NCBI RefSeq assembly: GCF_030272615.1
Contig: NC_081408.1
Coordinates: 203,755,113 to 203,819,112, forward strand
Origin: Cryptomeria japonica
Taxonomy: Eukaryota > Streptophyta > Pinopsida > Cupressales > Cupressaceae
Length of the DNA: 64,000 nt
Direction of reading: 5' to 3'
In this document: piece after piece, positions 45,640-57,432 of the stretch
Numbering within the stretch: position 1 is the stretch's first letter
Layout of the letters: each line of letters begins with the position of its first letter
The notes under the pieces: generated by a model
The model's input: only the letters and a program-made list of their open reading frames with translations
Told to the model about the DNA's origin: nothing
Database searches by the model: none
Made by a program: the position numbers and the translations under genes

Positions 45640-46860
45640 ATGGAAGAGTTGTTTTACCCTACTCATACTTGTCATGATTCCCAAACTATCTGTCATCTTG
45701 TTGGGCATGATTCTTCCCATTATGGCCAAACTTACACATACCTGAAAGATAAAACCGTACCTCTCGACTTATCAAAAAATCAAAAGAGAAACTTTATTTA
45801 CCAATCCTCCAATTATACTCTCATCGTGGATACCTTGTTTAAACAAGGTCTAGATGGTACTCTTTTAAGATGTCTCAAACAAGAAGAATCTAAGAAGGCC
45901 TTACATGAAGCCCATAATGGAATTTGTGGCACTCATTCAAGTGGTCTTACCCTTTCAAAACAACTCATATGCTTGGGCTATTATTGGCCAACTCTGGAAC
46001 AAGATTCTTTTCAGATAGCTAGAACACCAGCATAAGAACTTCATGCTTTGGCAACATCTTGGCCTTTCTGTCAATGGGGTCTTGATCTAGTAGGAAAGAT
46101 AAATCATTCTTCATCTAATGGTCACAAATTCATCCTTGTAGCTACACAATATTTCACAAAATGGATTGAGGCAGTACCTCTCATAAATATCACAAGAAAA
46201 CAAATTGCTGCATTTATCTTGAACTACATCATTTGTCGCTATGGAATACTGATGACCATTATCACTGATAATGGGCGACCATTCAAGAATCAGGATGTAC
46301 AAGAACTATGTGAGAAATTCAAGATCCAACTCAGATTTTCCACACCCTACTATCCACAAGGGAATGGGCAAGCAAAAGCATCAAACAAAACTATTTTGAA
46401 AATCCTTAAAAAGACAGTGAATGATGCTGCAAGAGATTGGCATATTCAATTTAACCTTGCTTTATGGGTCTACAGTACCAGTATTTTCACACGAATAGGT
46501 GCCACACCTTTCTCTCTTGTCTATGGATCATAAGCAATACTACCAATAGAAGTAGAGATAACTTCTCTACGAGTATCATTAAAAGGTCTTCTCCTAGATG
46601 AAGAACAATGAGTATCTAGATTGCAGAAGTTAGAATTGATCCATGAACAAAGACAAAATGTCTTTGATAATTTAAAAGTATATAAGCAAAGAATGTGCCA
46701 TAGTTATAATCACAGGGTCAAACCATGAGTCTTTTAAGTTGGGAAACTAGTACTAAAGAAAAATCCACCCAACCAAGAAGATTGAGAAAAGAAAGGAAAG
46801 TTTGAACCAAACTAGTTCGGTCCATTTGTAGTAACAACAATATTTGGGTCAACAACATAT
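45640..46860 (+). pseudogene. Gypsy integrase, catalytic Glu replaced
   Basis: The N-terminal zinc region keeps both His (ALHEAHNGICGTHSSG, 45900) but the CxxC half is deleted. The core has WGLDLVGKI (46079) and MTIITDNGRPF (46252); then YYPQGNGQAKASNKTI (46350), where the third catalytic residue (normally QAEASN) is Lys. The C-terminal part (PFVVTTIFGSTTYQLS, 46820) is recognisable. Inactive. Confidence 0.8.
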
Positions 46861-47665
46861 CAGCTATCAATAGCATGCATATGAAGAAGTTTTATGTTAG
46901 AAAAAGAAGAAAATCCAAAAAAAATGTGAAAAAGCAAAAAAATCCAAAAACAGTAAAAAAGCAGAAAATCCAAAAAAAAAAATCAAATATGAGAAAAAGT
47001 GCAATAAAAATAGATGGTGAAAACCTGGCAAATAGGTGTTATCTATTTGCTATCTCTTTCATCTATTAGTTCATGAATCCATTGTTCATATCCATAATAA
47101 AGCCTTTGTACATACACAGGCATCCCAAGTGGCTTCTTGCCATGGTTTGGATCATTGGGCATATCATAATGAATTTGTTTCTAGGCTTGGGGCAAAATCC
47201 TGCAGCTAGCTAGGGGCAAAATTTTTGATCATTTTGAGCTTAATCAAATAGGTAGAACAATAGTTAGACAACTCTTATCAAGCGAAAAACTGAGACATAT
47301 CCAATATTGAACACAAGATCAAATTATCAAACATCAAACTATTGCATGTCGGTCTAAGCACATTCACACACTTGTCCATGGATGATATCTTTTGGATAAT
47401 GATTTAAACATGCTTGCTCAACTTTTCTATCTTCATTTTCGCTATCATGATTTTTGAGTAACTCCAGGATGTCTCTGACTAGAGGAACAAGGAAGGAACA
47501 TGATATTTTTCTTGTTTGTTGTCAGTAAATTAATCATTGATATGTGTAAATTTGTCTCGGGACATGATCAGTGGAGTATCATCAAAGACATTTTCGATTT
47601 GCATATTGAAATGGTTAATACTGCCTATTTTATGCAAGAAACACTCAGGTCATCTTGGTTCAATT
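46861..47665 (+). other. Gypsy 3' untranslated region, part 1
   Basis: An A-rich stretch at 46900-47020 (lysine-like AAAATCCAAAAA repeats), then non-coding DNA up to TR-X. A TCAGGTCATCTTGGTTCAATT block directly before TR-X recurs as TCAGGTCATCATGGTTTAATT at about 54366. Confidence 0.55.
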
Positions 47666-48468
47666 TGTTAGGATTCCCACAGATACTGAGAGGGGGCGGT
47701 GAATCAGTATCTAATCGGTGAGTAGAATTTCTTAACTTAAAACATGTAGAACATATTATAACAGTGTACCGGTATGCAAGAAATACTGAAATAAACAGAA
47801 TTAAAAACATCCACATGAAAAGCACACCATGACACAAGGATTTAATGAGGAAACCCAGTGTGGGAAAAACCTCGGTGGTATTACCCACAATATCCACTTA
47901 CTACAAGAGGGGCCTGCACATGCAGGAAGGCCAACTGCCTAGAGCTCACTTCTCAATGGGAAGTCTCACTGACTTCCAATGTGGATTATACAAATCCAAT
48001 AACTTGTACTGCTTTACAATAGCATCTATAATGCTTGATCCAGTACTGGTTGCTGCTCTACTTCTTACATAAACCCTTTAACCTATATTTCACATAATAG
48101 GTCTACCTTAATATTTTGCATACATCACTTTCTTAACTTCTTACAAAATGTCTACAATGATCTCTTTTATATATAAGAGTCATTTTACAACATACCAAGC
48201 CGGATTACAAAGTTTTTACAATAATAAACAAAATATAATATAACAAAATCCTGTCGGCCTCTTTGTCGGTATACCTCCTTTCTTTGTGCTGGTGTCGGTG
48301 TCGTGAGTGGCAGTGTAGAGTGTGATCGTTGATGCTGGTGAACTATTTTGCCGGTGTAATGCCTTGCTGGTGTAATGTCTTGCCAGTGCCATAGGATTGT
48401 AAGGTTGCCATCAATGACAAAACCTTAAATCACATACAATTTCTCATTGGAGTGTGCATATGCCAACA
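47666..48468 (-). repeat. TR-X 3' LTR (left in window)
   Basis: 803 bp, TGTTAGGATTCC...GCCAACA. Shares the CTGAGAGGGGGCGGTGAATCAGT block near its start with Copia-4, and the GGAAACCCAGTGTGGGAAAAACCTCGGTGG block. Confidence 0.88.
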
Positions 48469-48634
48469 ATCTCCCCCTTTGGCATTCATGGCAACACTCA
48501 TGAGAAATTTCAAAAGTGTATCCAAAAATGTGAAGTCCAAAAATGTTACCAAAAATGTGTGCTCCCCCTGAGCATATGATTCCTGTGATGTTGAATTTTC
48601 TCATCCCACTACTCCCCCTTTGGCATCAATGACA
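48469..48634 (-). promoter_or_regulatory. TR-X polypurine tract and two further copies
   Basis: Coding strand AAAGGGGGAGAT at 48469-48480 abuts the LTR. Further cores lie at 48562 (CTCCCCCTGAGCA, plus strand) and 48612-48634 (CTCCCCCTTTGGCATCAATG, plus strand). Confidence 0.75.
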
Positions 48635-48667
48635 AAGGTTGTCAAGATGTCAGTAGAGTTTGTAGTT

Positions 48668-51600
48668 TCAACCTTGTAACTGGGTAGTTCCAATTTGAAA
48701 TAGATCCACCAAAATCAAGTTTATACTCTCCATAAACTTCTTACTATCTTTTATTGATATCTCTATTTTTTTAACTGTATCGATGAGATGTTGCAAATGC
48801 TCTACCAGTGTTTTCTGTCCTTGTATCAGTGCCTCAAATATTTCCTTCCATAATGATGCTAGATAGTCCAATCTTGGACTCAGTTTTAATCTTAGATGCT
48901 TTGCCTTATTCACTATTCTCTCTTTTTCTCTTTCCAATTTAAGTAATTCTTCCTCAAAATTTGTTATCTTTTGCTCAAAAACTGATAATGTATCAGATGA
49001 GTTAACAAAATTATCTTCAAGTTTATTGATTTCATCATGTACCTTGCTCATCTTCTTATCTATATCTACAGTCAAAAAGTTTGTCTTACAGGTGTCTTTG
49101 TACAGAGTTTTGTACTCTTTCAATAAACTACATAGTTCCGGTAGAAGTGTGTCAAAATCTCCAGTACACTTCTTTATTTGCTCATCAAAGAATTTTTTCT
49201 TTTCAATTTCCAATTTGTCCTTTAATGTCTCTTCCTTTATTTTCTCAATGTTCTCTGTGATATATTTACACAAGGTATCAAGTTGTCCTAAAGAATCTTT
49301 ATTGTCTATATTACAGTTAGGAGCAATTACCTTCAAAATTGGTATGGTGTCATCTATTGCCTTATAAGCTTGTGAGCTGCAATTTGTTATCTTTTTAATT
49401 GAATCTAAGAGTACCTCAGTCACATTAGTTGATTTGTAGCTTGATGAGAAACCTACATTCTAAGTACCGCCAGTGGAAGTAACCAAGCTCTAATTAACCT
49501 CTGGTAGGTCTGTTTGTGTCTGCATTTCCTTAAGCAATGGTTTTTCTACTTCTCCAGTTGTCAGTTGCACTGTTTCCTTATGAACCTATTCCTGTTTCTG
49601 TTGTTGCTCCTGATCAGGAGCCTTTTGCTCTATTTGTTTCTCTATTTGTTGCATTGTCTCAGTTTGAGTCTGAGTTTCTACCTGTTGCTCTTTGTCATCT
49701 GCCACTTTTTTTTGTGTGTTATCAGTTTGCTCAGCTACCAGAGGCTCATTAGCCATGTCAATCTTACTAGTTGTATCTTTATCTACGACAATGTTGATCT
49801 TTTGAGTATCAACATCCAATTTATATAAGACTTCAAGATTAGGATTGACATCCTCTACATCCATACTTTCAACTGTCAGTTGATCTTTTGTAGCTATTGT
49901 TGTTACCGGTGGAGTAATCAAAGGAGGTGGGGGTAAGTTGTCTTTAACCTTGATACTGGGTGGTCCACCAACTTTATCTTTACGCTTGTCCCTTTCTTTC
50001 TGATATACCTTTATAGGTTTGTGGCTCATGTATTCTTCTTGTTTTTCTTTTTCCACTAGGAAAATGTCCCATGCATTTTTTTGTCTCCTCAATCACCTCA
50101 TTAACTCTTCCAACCATTAAAGCAATGTGCCAATGTGCAGTAGAAAATATGGATCGGTTGGCTTCAACAATTAAGTCATCAATTTCTTTGGGTGAATTCA
50201 CCGGGTATACAACAAGTAGCTTTTCTATCTTTATTTTCTTGTCAAGTTCTACTACTACTTGTCTCCTTGCTTCCAGTCTCTTAAATAGTTCATCTGGTAC
50301 TTCATCTACTACTTCCATCAAAAATTTCTTATACATATCCATATGCAATATAACACTATTTTCTACTTGTTCTTTTTCATCAGCTATCAGAATGTGATAT
50401 AATTTTTCTATATTCTTCAGTTTCCCTTCCTCTTTAATTTCATTCAATAGTATGTCAAGAGGGGCCAAGTCATTGTTTGTCCTATTCTTCTTCTTGCATG
50501 TCAGTTTCTTCTTCTTTGGTGTAGCCTTTCTTACCGGAGATCTCACTGCTTGTTGTTTTTGTCTTGTCCTCCTAGGTGAGGGTGTGGTTGTCGGTGAGGG
50601 ATCTCTTTTCCTTACAACTCTCTTGAAAGTTGCAGGCATGTCATTCTCCGAAGATGTGCCTATCGGTGATAGGTGAGTTTCAAGTTGTGGAGCTGCTAAC
50701 TCATCCTCTATTATACCAGTTTGCTCCATTATTTTATCCTTGATTTCCTTTGCTTGCCTAGAACCTTTTCTTACAACTAACTCAACCTTTTTCACTCTTT
50801 TCTTAGATTGTATTTGGCTTTCAATAGTTTCTACACTACCAAATATTTCTTCGTTAGGTTCTTTAGGGGCTTCCAGAAGTGCTTTAGCATAAGTTTCAAT
50901 TATATGATCATCTGTTTCGTAGCCCATCTCTGTTACCCAGATTGTCCTAGGGATGACTGCTTCCATCCAGATCTCATCCTTCTTGATTACAAATCATATT
51001 TCATCCTTATATTTGTCAACAATCTTTTGTGATAATCGAATTCTTTTCTTCATTTTGGCCTTAAGTACTTGAAAGAAATCATGGATATTGTTTTCCTTGA
51101 CTTCTCCCATATTATTGAATAGTTTTGTTAACTATTTACCTACCGATATATCATATCCAAGTTCTTTGTAGCCTATACCGAGAACCTGTTTGGTTATATG
51201 TAGCATCAGACATACTATTAGATTTCCAAATTTAAAAGTTCCTTTCTTGTCCTTCATAATCTTTCCTAAGTTGTCAATTAATTCGTCCTTCAACCACTCA
51301 CATATATCAATCTTCGCATTATCCATGACCATATCATAAGCACTCTTAATGCATAGACTTGAAACTGAATTGAGTCTATTTGCATGAGTAGCTTTATATC
51401 CTAATATCATGCTGATAAATCTCACTTTTTTATCTCTTACATCATTGACTCTTAAGGACCTTCTTTCGGATGTGGCACTAGTTAACTAAGTAACTAGGTC
51501 ATTGGAAACCTTCTTAGTTTTGTATGGCCTTTTACTAGTGGTCGGTAACCCTGTGACAACTTCCTTGGTGATTTTGTGAATTGTATCTAACCAGAAAAAT

Positions 51601-51965
51601 TCACGATGTACCCTACTTAAGACTATCCTAATCACATCCTTGGGGAATTCAGGAATGCTAAGGATCTCTGTAAATCCTAGGGTTTCAATGATCTTGTGTT
51701 CATCTTTTACATTGCCAGATTCATCACATATGACAGATTTAAACATGGTTTTAATCTCTTCATCTCCTAGTTCCTCAATGTTGTAGTGAATGTAAATTCT
51801 GGGGTCTTCAGCATAAACAACTCCCTTAGGAATTTGAGAATAAGCACCTTAAGTATCATCTTTCTTTGCTACTTCGGGAACTAATTGAAATACGGGCCTA
51901 GGTCTTTTTATAACTTCAACAACATTAGGGTTTGCTATATATTCAAGTGCGGAGGTGAATGCCAT
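48668..51965 (-). pseudogene. TR-X large second ORF, about 1,100 codons, unknown function
   Basis: A likely start is ATG 51965 (MAFTSALEYIANPN); the open frame extends back to about 52106. One frame runs to about 50080 through in-frame stops at about 51849, 51486, 51132 and 50985, then a 1-nt shift in a 7-A run (T run 50076-50082, plus strand), then the next frame to 48668 with three more stops. All seven stops fit CAA, CAG or CGA changed by C to T. Segments: VYAEDPRIYIHYNIEELGDE; SAYDMVMDNAKIDICEWLKD; KFGNLIVCLMLHI; a basic Ser/Pro/Arg region TTTPSPRRTRQKQQAV; a Gln/Thr-rich stretch QVETQTQTETMQQIEKQIEQ; and a C-terminal coiled-coil KLEREKERIVNKAKHLRLKL. No transmembrane segment is clear. 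I cannot assign a family; an env-like or capsid-like role is possible but unproven. Confidence 0.7.
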
Positions 51966-52306
51966 GATAAAGTACCTTTTACTGCCTTTAGGATGGATGA
52001 TTGCTTGAAGTTTTCTTGCCTCTTGCTCAAAATGCCTTAGCTTGGAATCTTCATGCTCTTCGTAGGTTTGAAATCTCGGTGAAATGAAATGGAGCCAAAA
52101 CCTCAAATTTATAGTGTCTTTTTTCCATCTACCACATTAAATGCATGTCCATTAAGTATTCACTTAACATTGTCTGCCGGTAATAGAGTAATTTCCAACT
52201 TCTTATCTCTAACAGAGGGAATAATAGCACGTGTCATTAGATTGCCAAACCCTCAAGGAAACTTTCTTCAATTAGATGAAGAACTTCCTGCTGGTGGAGC
52301 ACTGCT

Positions 52307-53410
52307 CTATCTTGCCGGTGAAGAATCACTTTGTTCTACCGGTGAAGCATTGACTGGTTCTACCGGTGGAGTATTCCCAATATTTAGATCAACTTTTCTA
52401 ATCCATTGTTTTGAGAATTCTTGCTTAACCTCTTCAACTTTTTCTTTACCTTTCAAGCTAGAACTTTTGTTGTCTACCGGTGATCCTTTACTTCTATAGA
52501 ATTTCGCAATATGCCCAGTCTTGTTACATGCATAACAAGTTACATTATTCTTTTGAATAGCTTTCCCATAACCTATGCCGGTTTGTGTTTTGTATTGATT
52601 AGATAAATGTCCAAATCTTCCACAAACATAACATTTCACATTCATTTTGCAATTTTTAGAGTTGTGACCAACTTTGTTGCATTTTGAACATTGACCGGTG
52701 GGTGTGTTGATATTTTGATAATTTCTAGATCTACATTTATTTTCTCTATGACCATACTTATTAGAGTTAAAGCGTTTTCCATTAAATTTATAAGCATTAG
52801 GTTGTCTTACTGGTTTGTTGTGATCCTGAGTATTTGCAGTACTGGAGCTTTCACCAACTTCAAAGCCAATTCCAGAAGTGTCACCCTTAGGTTTTTGATT
52901 CTTCAACAAGGTACCAAGTTCCTCTGAGCTTTTCTTGAATTTTTCTTTATGTTGATTTGGAGTTTCTAGTTCTCTTTCTAAGACTTCTTTCTGCCTCATT
53001 AGTTCATTGGATTCATTCTGAGTGTGCATCTGATATGTCTTCAACTTGTCATTTTCATAGCTAAGTCTTGTGTTCTCAATTGTTGCATCTCTTAGTCTTA
53101 TGGTCAATTCTTCTTCATTCTTCTTCCTATCCTCAATCTCTTTACAAAATCTCATAGTCATATCCTACATCTCATTCTTTGTTTTCATGTTCTCTTGTTT
53201 CATCTTGCTTATTAGATCATTAAGTGATTCCTTTTCATCATTCTCATTTTGTATCTTTTCACAAAGTTCTCTTCTCTTATTTCTTGCAACAGTAAGATTC
53301 TCTTGAAGTGCTTGAATGATATCCTGAGCTACCTTTAAATCATCTTCTAGTTTGATATTTTTTAGTTTTTCTGTATCATAGTTTGAGAGAGCTCCTTCAA
53401 GTTGCTTCAT
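52307..53410 (-). pseudogene. TR-X coiled-coil zinc-knuckle (gag C-terminus-like) protein
   Basis: ATG 53410 (MKQLEGALSNYD) to stop 52307, 368 codons with one in-frame TAG at about 53162. Residues 1-170 are heptad-rich (LKVAQDIIQALQENLTVARN, KEVLERELETPNQHKEKFKK). Three CCHC knuckles follow: CSKCNKVGHNSKNC intact; CYVCGRFGHLSNQY and CYACNKTGHIAKFY, each with the last Cys changed to Tyr. The capsid domain expected upstream in Copia gag is missing; the frame starts almost at the primer site. It would package element RNA. Confidence 0.75.
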
Positions 53411-53479
53411 CAGATTTTCCAGTTTTACCAGTGTCAAGATCTTCCTCAAGCTATTAGGCTTCTGAAAATAGAGGACCAA

Positions 53480-53493
53480 GCTATGATACTAAT
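53480..53493 (-). promoter_or_regulatory. TR-X primer-binding site
   Basis: Coding strand ATTAGTATCATAGC directly after the 5' LTR, two mismatches from the initiator-Met tRNA complement TGGTATCAGAGC. Confidence 0.65.
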
Positions 53494-54307
53494 TGTTACG
53501 ATTCCCATAGATACTGAGAGGGGGGCGGTGAATCAATATATAACCGGTGAGTAGAATTTCTTAACTTAAAACATGCAGAACATATTATAACAGTGTACTA
53601 GTATGCAAGAAATAATGAAATAAACAGAATTAAAAACATCCACATGAAAAGCACACCATGACACAAGGATTTAACAAGGAAACCCAGTGTGGGGAAAACC
53701 TCGGTGAGATTTGTGACCCACAATATCCACTTACTGGCCATTAAGTGAATATTACTTAGAAGAGGGGCCTACACATGTAGGAAGGCCAACTGCTTAGAGC
53801 TCACTGCTCAATGGGAAGTCTCACTGACTTACAATGTGGATTATACAAATCCAATAACTTGTACTGCTTTACAATAGCATCTATAATGCCTGATCTAGTA
53901 CCGGTTTCTGCTCTGCTTCTTACATAAACCCTTTAACCTATATTTCGCATAATAGGTATGCCTTAATATTTCGCATACATCACTTTCTTAACTTCTTACA
54001 AAATGCCTACAATGATCTCTTTTATATATAAGAGTCATTTTACAACATGCCAAGTTGGCTTACAAATTTTTTACAATAATAAACAAAATATAATATAACA
54101 AAATCTGGTCGGCCTCTGTGCCGGTATACTTCCTTTCTTTGTGCTAGTGCTGGTGTCCTGAGTGCCAGTGTAGAGTGTGATCGTTGATGCCGGTGAACTA
54201 TCTTTCCTGTGTAATTCCTTGCCAGTGCCATAGGATTGTAAGGTTGCCATCAATGACAAAACCTTCAATCACATACAATGTCTCATTGGAGTGTGCATAT
54301 GCCAACA
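53494..54307 (-). repeat. TR-X 5' LTR (right in window)
   Basis: 814 bp, partner of 47666-48468. It has about 23 extra bases at about 53738-53760 (GGCCATTAAGTGAATATTACTTA region) that are absent from the other LTR. Confidence 0.88.
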
Positions 54308-55231
54308 TAATTATACGTTGATTCTTGTGCTAACTTGCCATATCAAAATCCAAGAAATTTGTGCTCAGGTCATCATGGTTTAATTATAACATCGATGTTT
54401 GTACTCACTTCCCACATTTTAAAAAGATCAATGATGAGAAAACACAATAACCCAGTGACTGGTCTGATTGTAGCTTTGCAGTTCATTTGCATTGGCATTT
54501 TTATTTAGCTTGCATTTCATTCTTGCATCGGATCCCGCATGCTCATTTTATCCAAGATTAAATCTATCGCATGAATCATTAATGTATTATCATGGGTGTA
54601 TACGCAATCAGAATGATGACTCATCTTCTCCCGATATTATTGACTCAACGAAAATCTTATACTCTTCCCTCAACAGAACCAACATCAGCATATGTGAATC
54701 TTTCTGCAACTTGATATCAACAAATTGTCAGTTCTTTATCCAATCAATCTTATCATTTCTATCAATCAATTGCATCTAAATCGATCCTATCATGTCTTAT
54801 ATAGGATGTATCTTTCCTGAAACTAGACATTTTGATCATGTCTTATATAGGATATATCATTCCTGAAACCAAACACTTTGATCATCTTTGTCTTATATAG
54901 GAGATGACATTCATGAAACCAGACTGAATCTTGATCTTATAAATTTAATCAATCAACCTTTATCAATAATAAAAAATCACCATGATCGTAGAACTTGCAT
55001 TTTAATCAACCACAGTTGCAGAAATCAAATCATTTCTAATCGGGATATAAATTTCACAAAGATCCAAACACTCCAAAGGTCAGTTATCTCAATTGATCTC
55101 CCAAGGAGGCATCATCATACCACAATTTATCAATCAATAGCTAGGGCATCCTATAAAACCAATATCATTATAAAAATGAGATTATTCTTTGAATCAATGT
55201 GTCATTGCACCTCACTTCAAAGAGGAGAAAA
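54308..55231 (+). other. Gypsy 3' untranslated region, part 2, with short tandem repeats
   Basis: Non-coding. At 54784-54930 a 47-50-bp unit with TGTCTTATATAGGA and TTCCTGAAACC is repeated three times. The segment ends with a purine run AAAGAGGAGAAAAA (about 55218-55231) that can serve as the Gypsy polypurine tract. Confidence 0.55.
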
Positions 55232-57151
55232 ATGTATACACCTAAAAATGGTCTAAAGATGATTAATTAAATAAGAAATTATTTAATTAATCCATCTTCC
55301 TAATTTAATTAAATTAATTAGGCAATTTGATTAAATTCTCCCTTTCATTTACTTATTAATAAATCTAAGGATTTATTTAATAGGTTTATTTCAATAGTCC
55401 CCTTTGATTGATTAATTCAAATTAATTAATTCTCCCCCATTTTAAATCAATTCTTCTAATCTTCTAATTAATTAAAACAAATCAATTTATGAGTTGTTGA
55501 GACCTAATTAGTATTTTCCTATTATTTGAATTTTTAAATTCAAATTACCCACATGCCTCCTAACTTCGAACCACCTAACCTAACCATCCCTCTAACCTAA
55601 CCCATTCAACCTAACCCTGGGTTTAACTAACCCTATCCTATCTTGTGCATTCTAGCCTCCTTATCCTAACCTCCTATGGTGTGGATATTTTCTTCTTGAG
55701 ACATATGGCACTTTGGCCACATGTCTCCTCTCTTGAACACTTGCCCTTTTATGAGCAAACCTCCTTGACACTTGTCACCATGGAGATGACAATTTTCTCT
55801 TCCTCCAACCTCTTCTCCAACCTCCTCCAATTTCACCCTTGATATCTTCAGACTCAATATTGACCGTTGATTCTTTCCACCTCACCCCTAGCCTTGGAAA
55901 TCCTATAAATATCCTCCATTTTGAAGAAATAAGGATCCCATCTCATTTCATCTTATGCATTGTTACTATAGGCATATCATTTGAGCATTGTTGTTTTAAG
56001 AAATTGCATCCTAGATTTAGTTTAATTTGATCATTTTCTAGCATAATTGTTGAATCATGTAGCTTAATCAATCTCTTTTCTAGCTTAATTGCATCATCAT
56101 CATCATAGCTTAATCATGCATATCATTAGCTTAATTAGTCGCTTGGATTAATCTAGCATAATCAATCTCATCTTTTCATATCATTATCATTTCAAATCCT
56201 CTGTCTAGGTGTAGTCAAGTCGCTGGGATTGCTTATCCAGATCTGAGAGAAAATACATACTCGCATCTCTTAGGAGGAAATAGGTCACTTTGTCATCGTT
56301 CATATTTGTCTTCTTATTATTTTCTAACCATTCTTGTAATGATCTATTGAGTGTTGTTTGTTGTAGCTGTAGGTATCACACTTCATAGAGCACAATGGTT
56401 TACTTTCATTCTTATGATCTTGCACACACACAAGGTTCTTCCACACACATTTTTTAGTAGATTCTCCACTATTTGTGGACATGGAAATCACCAACACAAG
56501 GGTTTGAGTAAGGAAAAACCCTATGTAGCCACCCTAAACTCTCTTTTTTTAGCTCCAAGTACAGGTTCGGATCTGAGCGTCACTTGAAGTTTCAGGACCG
56601 GAAGAGGACACAGGGATAGTTCAAGGTTGCAGATGTTGCTAGAAACCCCAAGGACATGGGCATGGCACCCTGGTCCTACCTAGGACAGTGTCGTGGTGCC
56701 ATTGTCCTACCCTCTATCAGCAAGAGTTGGTAGAACAACATTTTGCAGGCTTGAGAATCCCTCATGTTAGTTGCAGCTCCCAAAGTGTAGAATCAAGACA
56801 CTGGTGTGTCACCCTGGTCCCAGACATTTATGCTCAGATTTCAGACATAGATACACCTCTGATTTTTCCTTTTGATCTATGCTTTGCAGAAATGTATTAT
56901 TTTTTTTAATCTTCATTATTAGATTAGGGTTTGTTTCCTTACTTGCTTTCTAGGTTAGATTGCATTTTGCTTCATTCCTCTCTCTCATTTAGAGAAAAGG
57001 AATAGAAAACCTAAGAGGTAATTCATAACTCTCTCTTTCTCATAATAATTATCCAATGTGCATTACCTCCCTAGGCTCTTTCATATTCCATGTGTGTGTA
57101 TTAGAGTGGGATTAGCATTTCCAGACTTAGTCTCACTTTTTTCCCTACACA
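55232..57151 (+). repeat. Candidate Gypsy 3' LTR
   Basis: Starts TGTATACACC immediately after the purine run and may end CCCTACACA at 57151: TGTATA...TACACA is a near-perfect terminal inverted pair. About 1.9 kb, with an AATTAATTAAAT-rich part near the start. No second copy in the window, so the boundaries are tentative. Confidence 0.5.
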
Positions 57152-57432
57152 ACCATAAATGAGTGTAAATGTAAATGTAAATGCTTCAAATCACAAATGC
57201 AATAATGGATCTAAAGCATGAATGTAAATATGCAAATAAATGTTATGAAGCCCATATGAAGATATGAAAATAACATGAAACCATACCAAACCCTAATGGA
57301 GAGGTACAAGCCAATCAACAATTGGTGATCTCTTATTATTCTTCAATATCTTCAAATATCCTAATTTATGTTGAAGATGATTGATGAAGACTTGATAAGT
57401 GGTTGGTGAATGCTTGATTTTCTAGTTGTAGA
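57152..57432. other. Flank between the Gypsy LTR and Copia-4
   Basis: Short AT-rich DNA with (GTAAAT)n at about 57164-57182; no gene seen. The five bases before Copia-4 are GTAGA, its expected target duplication; the partner lies outside the window. Confidence 0.5.

Larger units (their letters stand above)
47666..54307 (-). mobile_element. TR-X: non-autonomous Copia/Sirevirus-like LTR element with a large unassigned ORF
   Basis: 6,642 bp with LTRs 47666-48468 and 53494-54307, an initiator-Met-like primer site, polypurine tracts in the same form as Copia-1 and Copia-4, and a 5-bp duplication with one mismatch (CAATT/TAATT). The internal 5,025 bp code on the minus strand for a coiled-coil zinc-knuckle protein and a frame of about 1,100 codons. 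No protease, integrase, RT or RNase H is present. Such an element would need an autonomous partner for copying. The LTRs look closer to each other than those of Copia-1, so it is probably younger. Confidence 0.85.
33902..57151 (+). mobile_element. Tat-lineage Gypsy LTR retrotransposon, interrupted twice
   Basis: Plus-strand element in the order gag, protease, G-patch-like domain, RT-RNase H, second RNase H, integrase. Integrase after RNase H defines Gypsy, and the second RNase H is the hallmark of the Tat/Ogre group (established). LINE-C (35535-41552) sits between gag and protease, and TR-X (47666-54307) in the 3' untranslated region. A candidate 3' LTR is 55232-57151. I found no matching 5' LTR or primer site upstream of 33902, so the 5' end is missing or unrecognised and assigning that LTR to this element is inference. 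Confidence 0.75.

Noticed and set aside
49514-49828. Plus-strand hydrophobic frame that resembles a membrane protein
   Set aside because: It is the antisense of the Gln/Thr-rich part of the TR-X large ORF; codons for Gln and Glu read as Leu and Phe on the other strand.
54784-54930. CRISPR-like array
   Set aside because: Three copies of a 47-50-bp unit without distinct spacers, in plant DNA next to a Gypsy element; a short tandem repeat.
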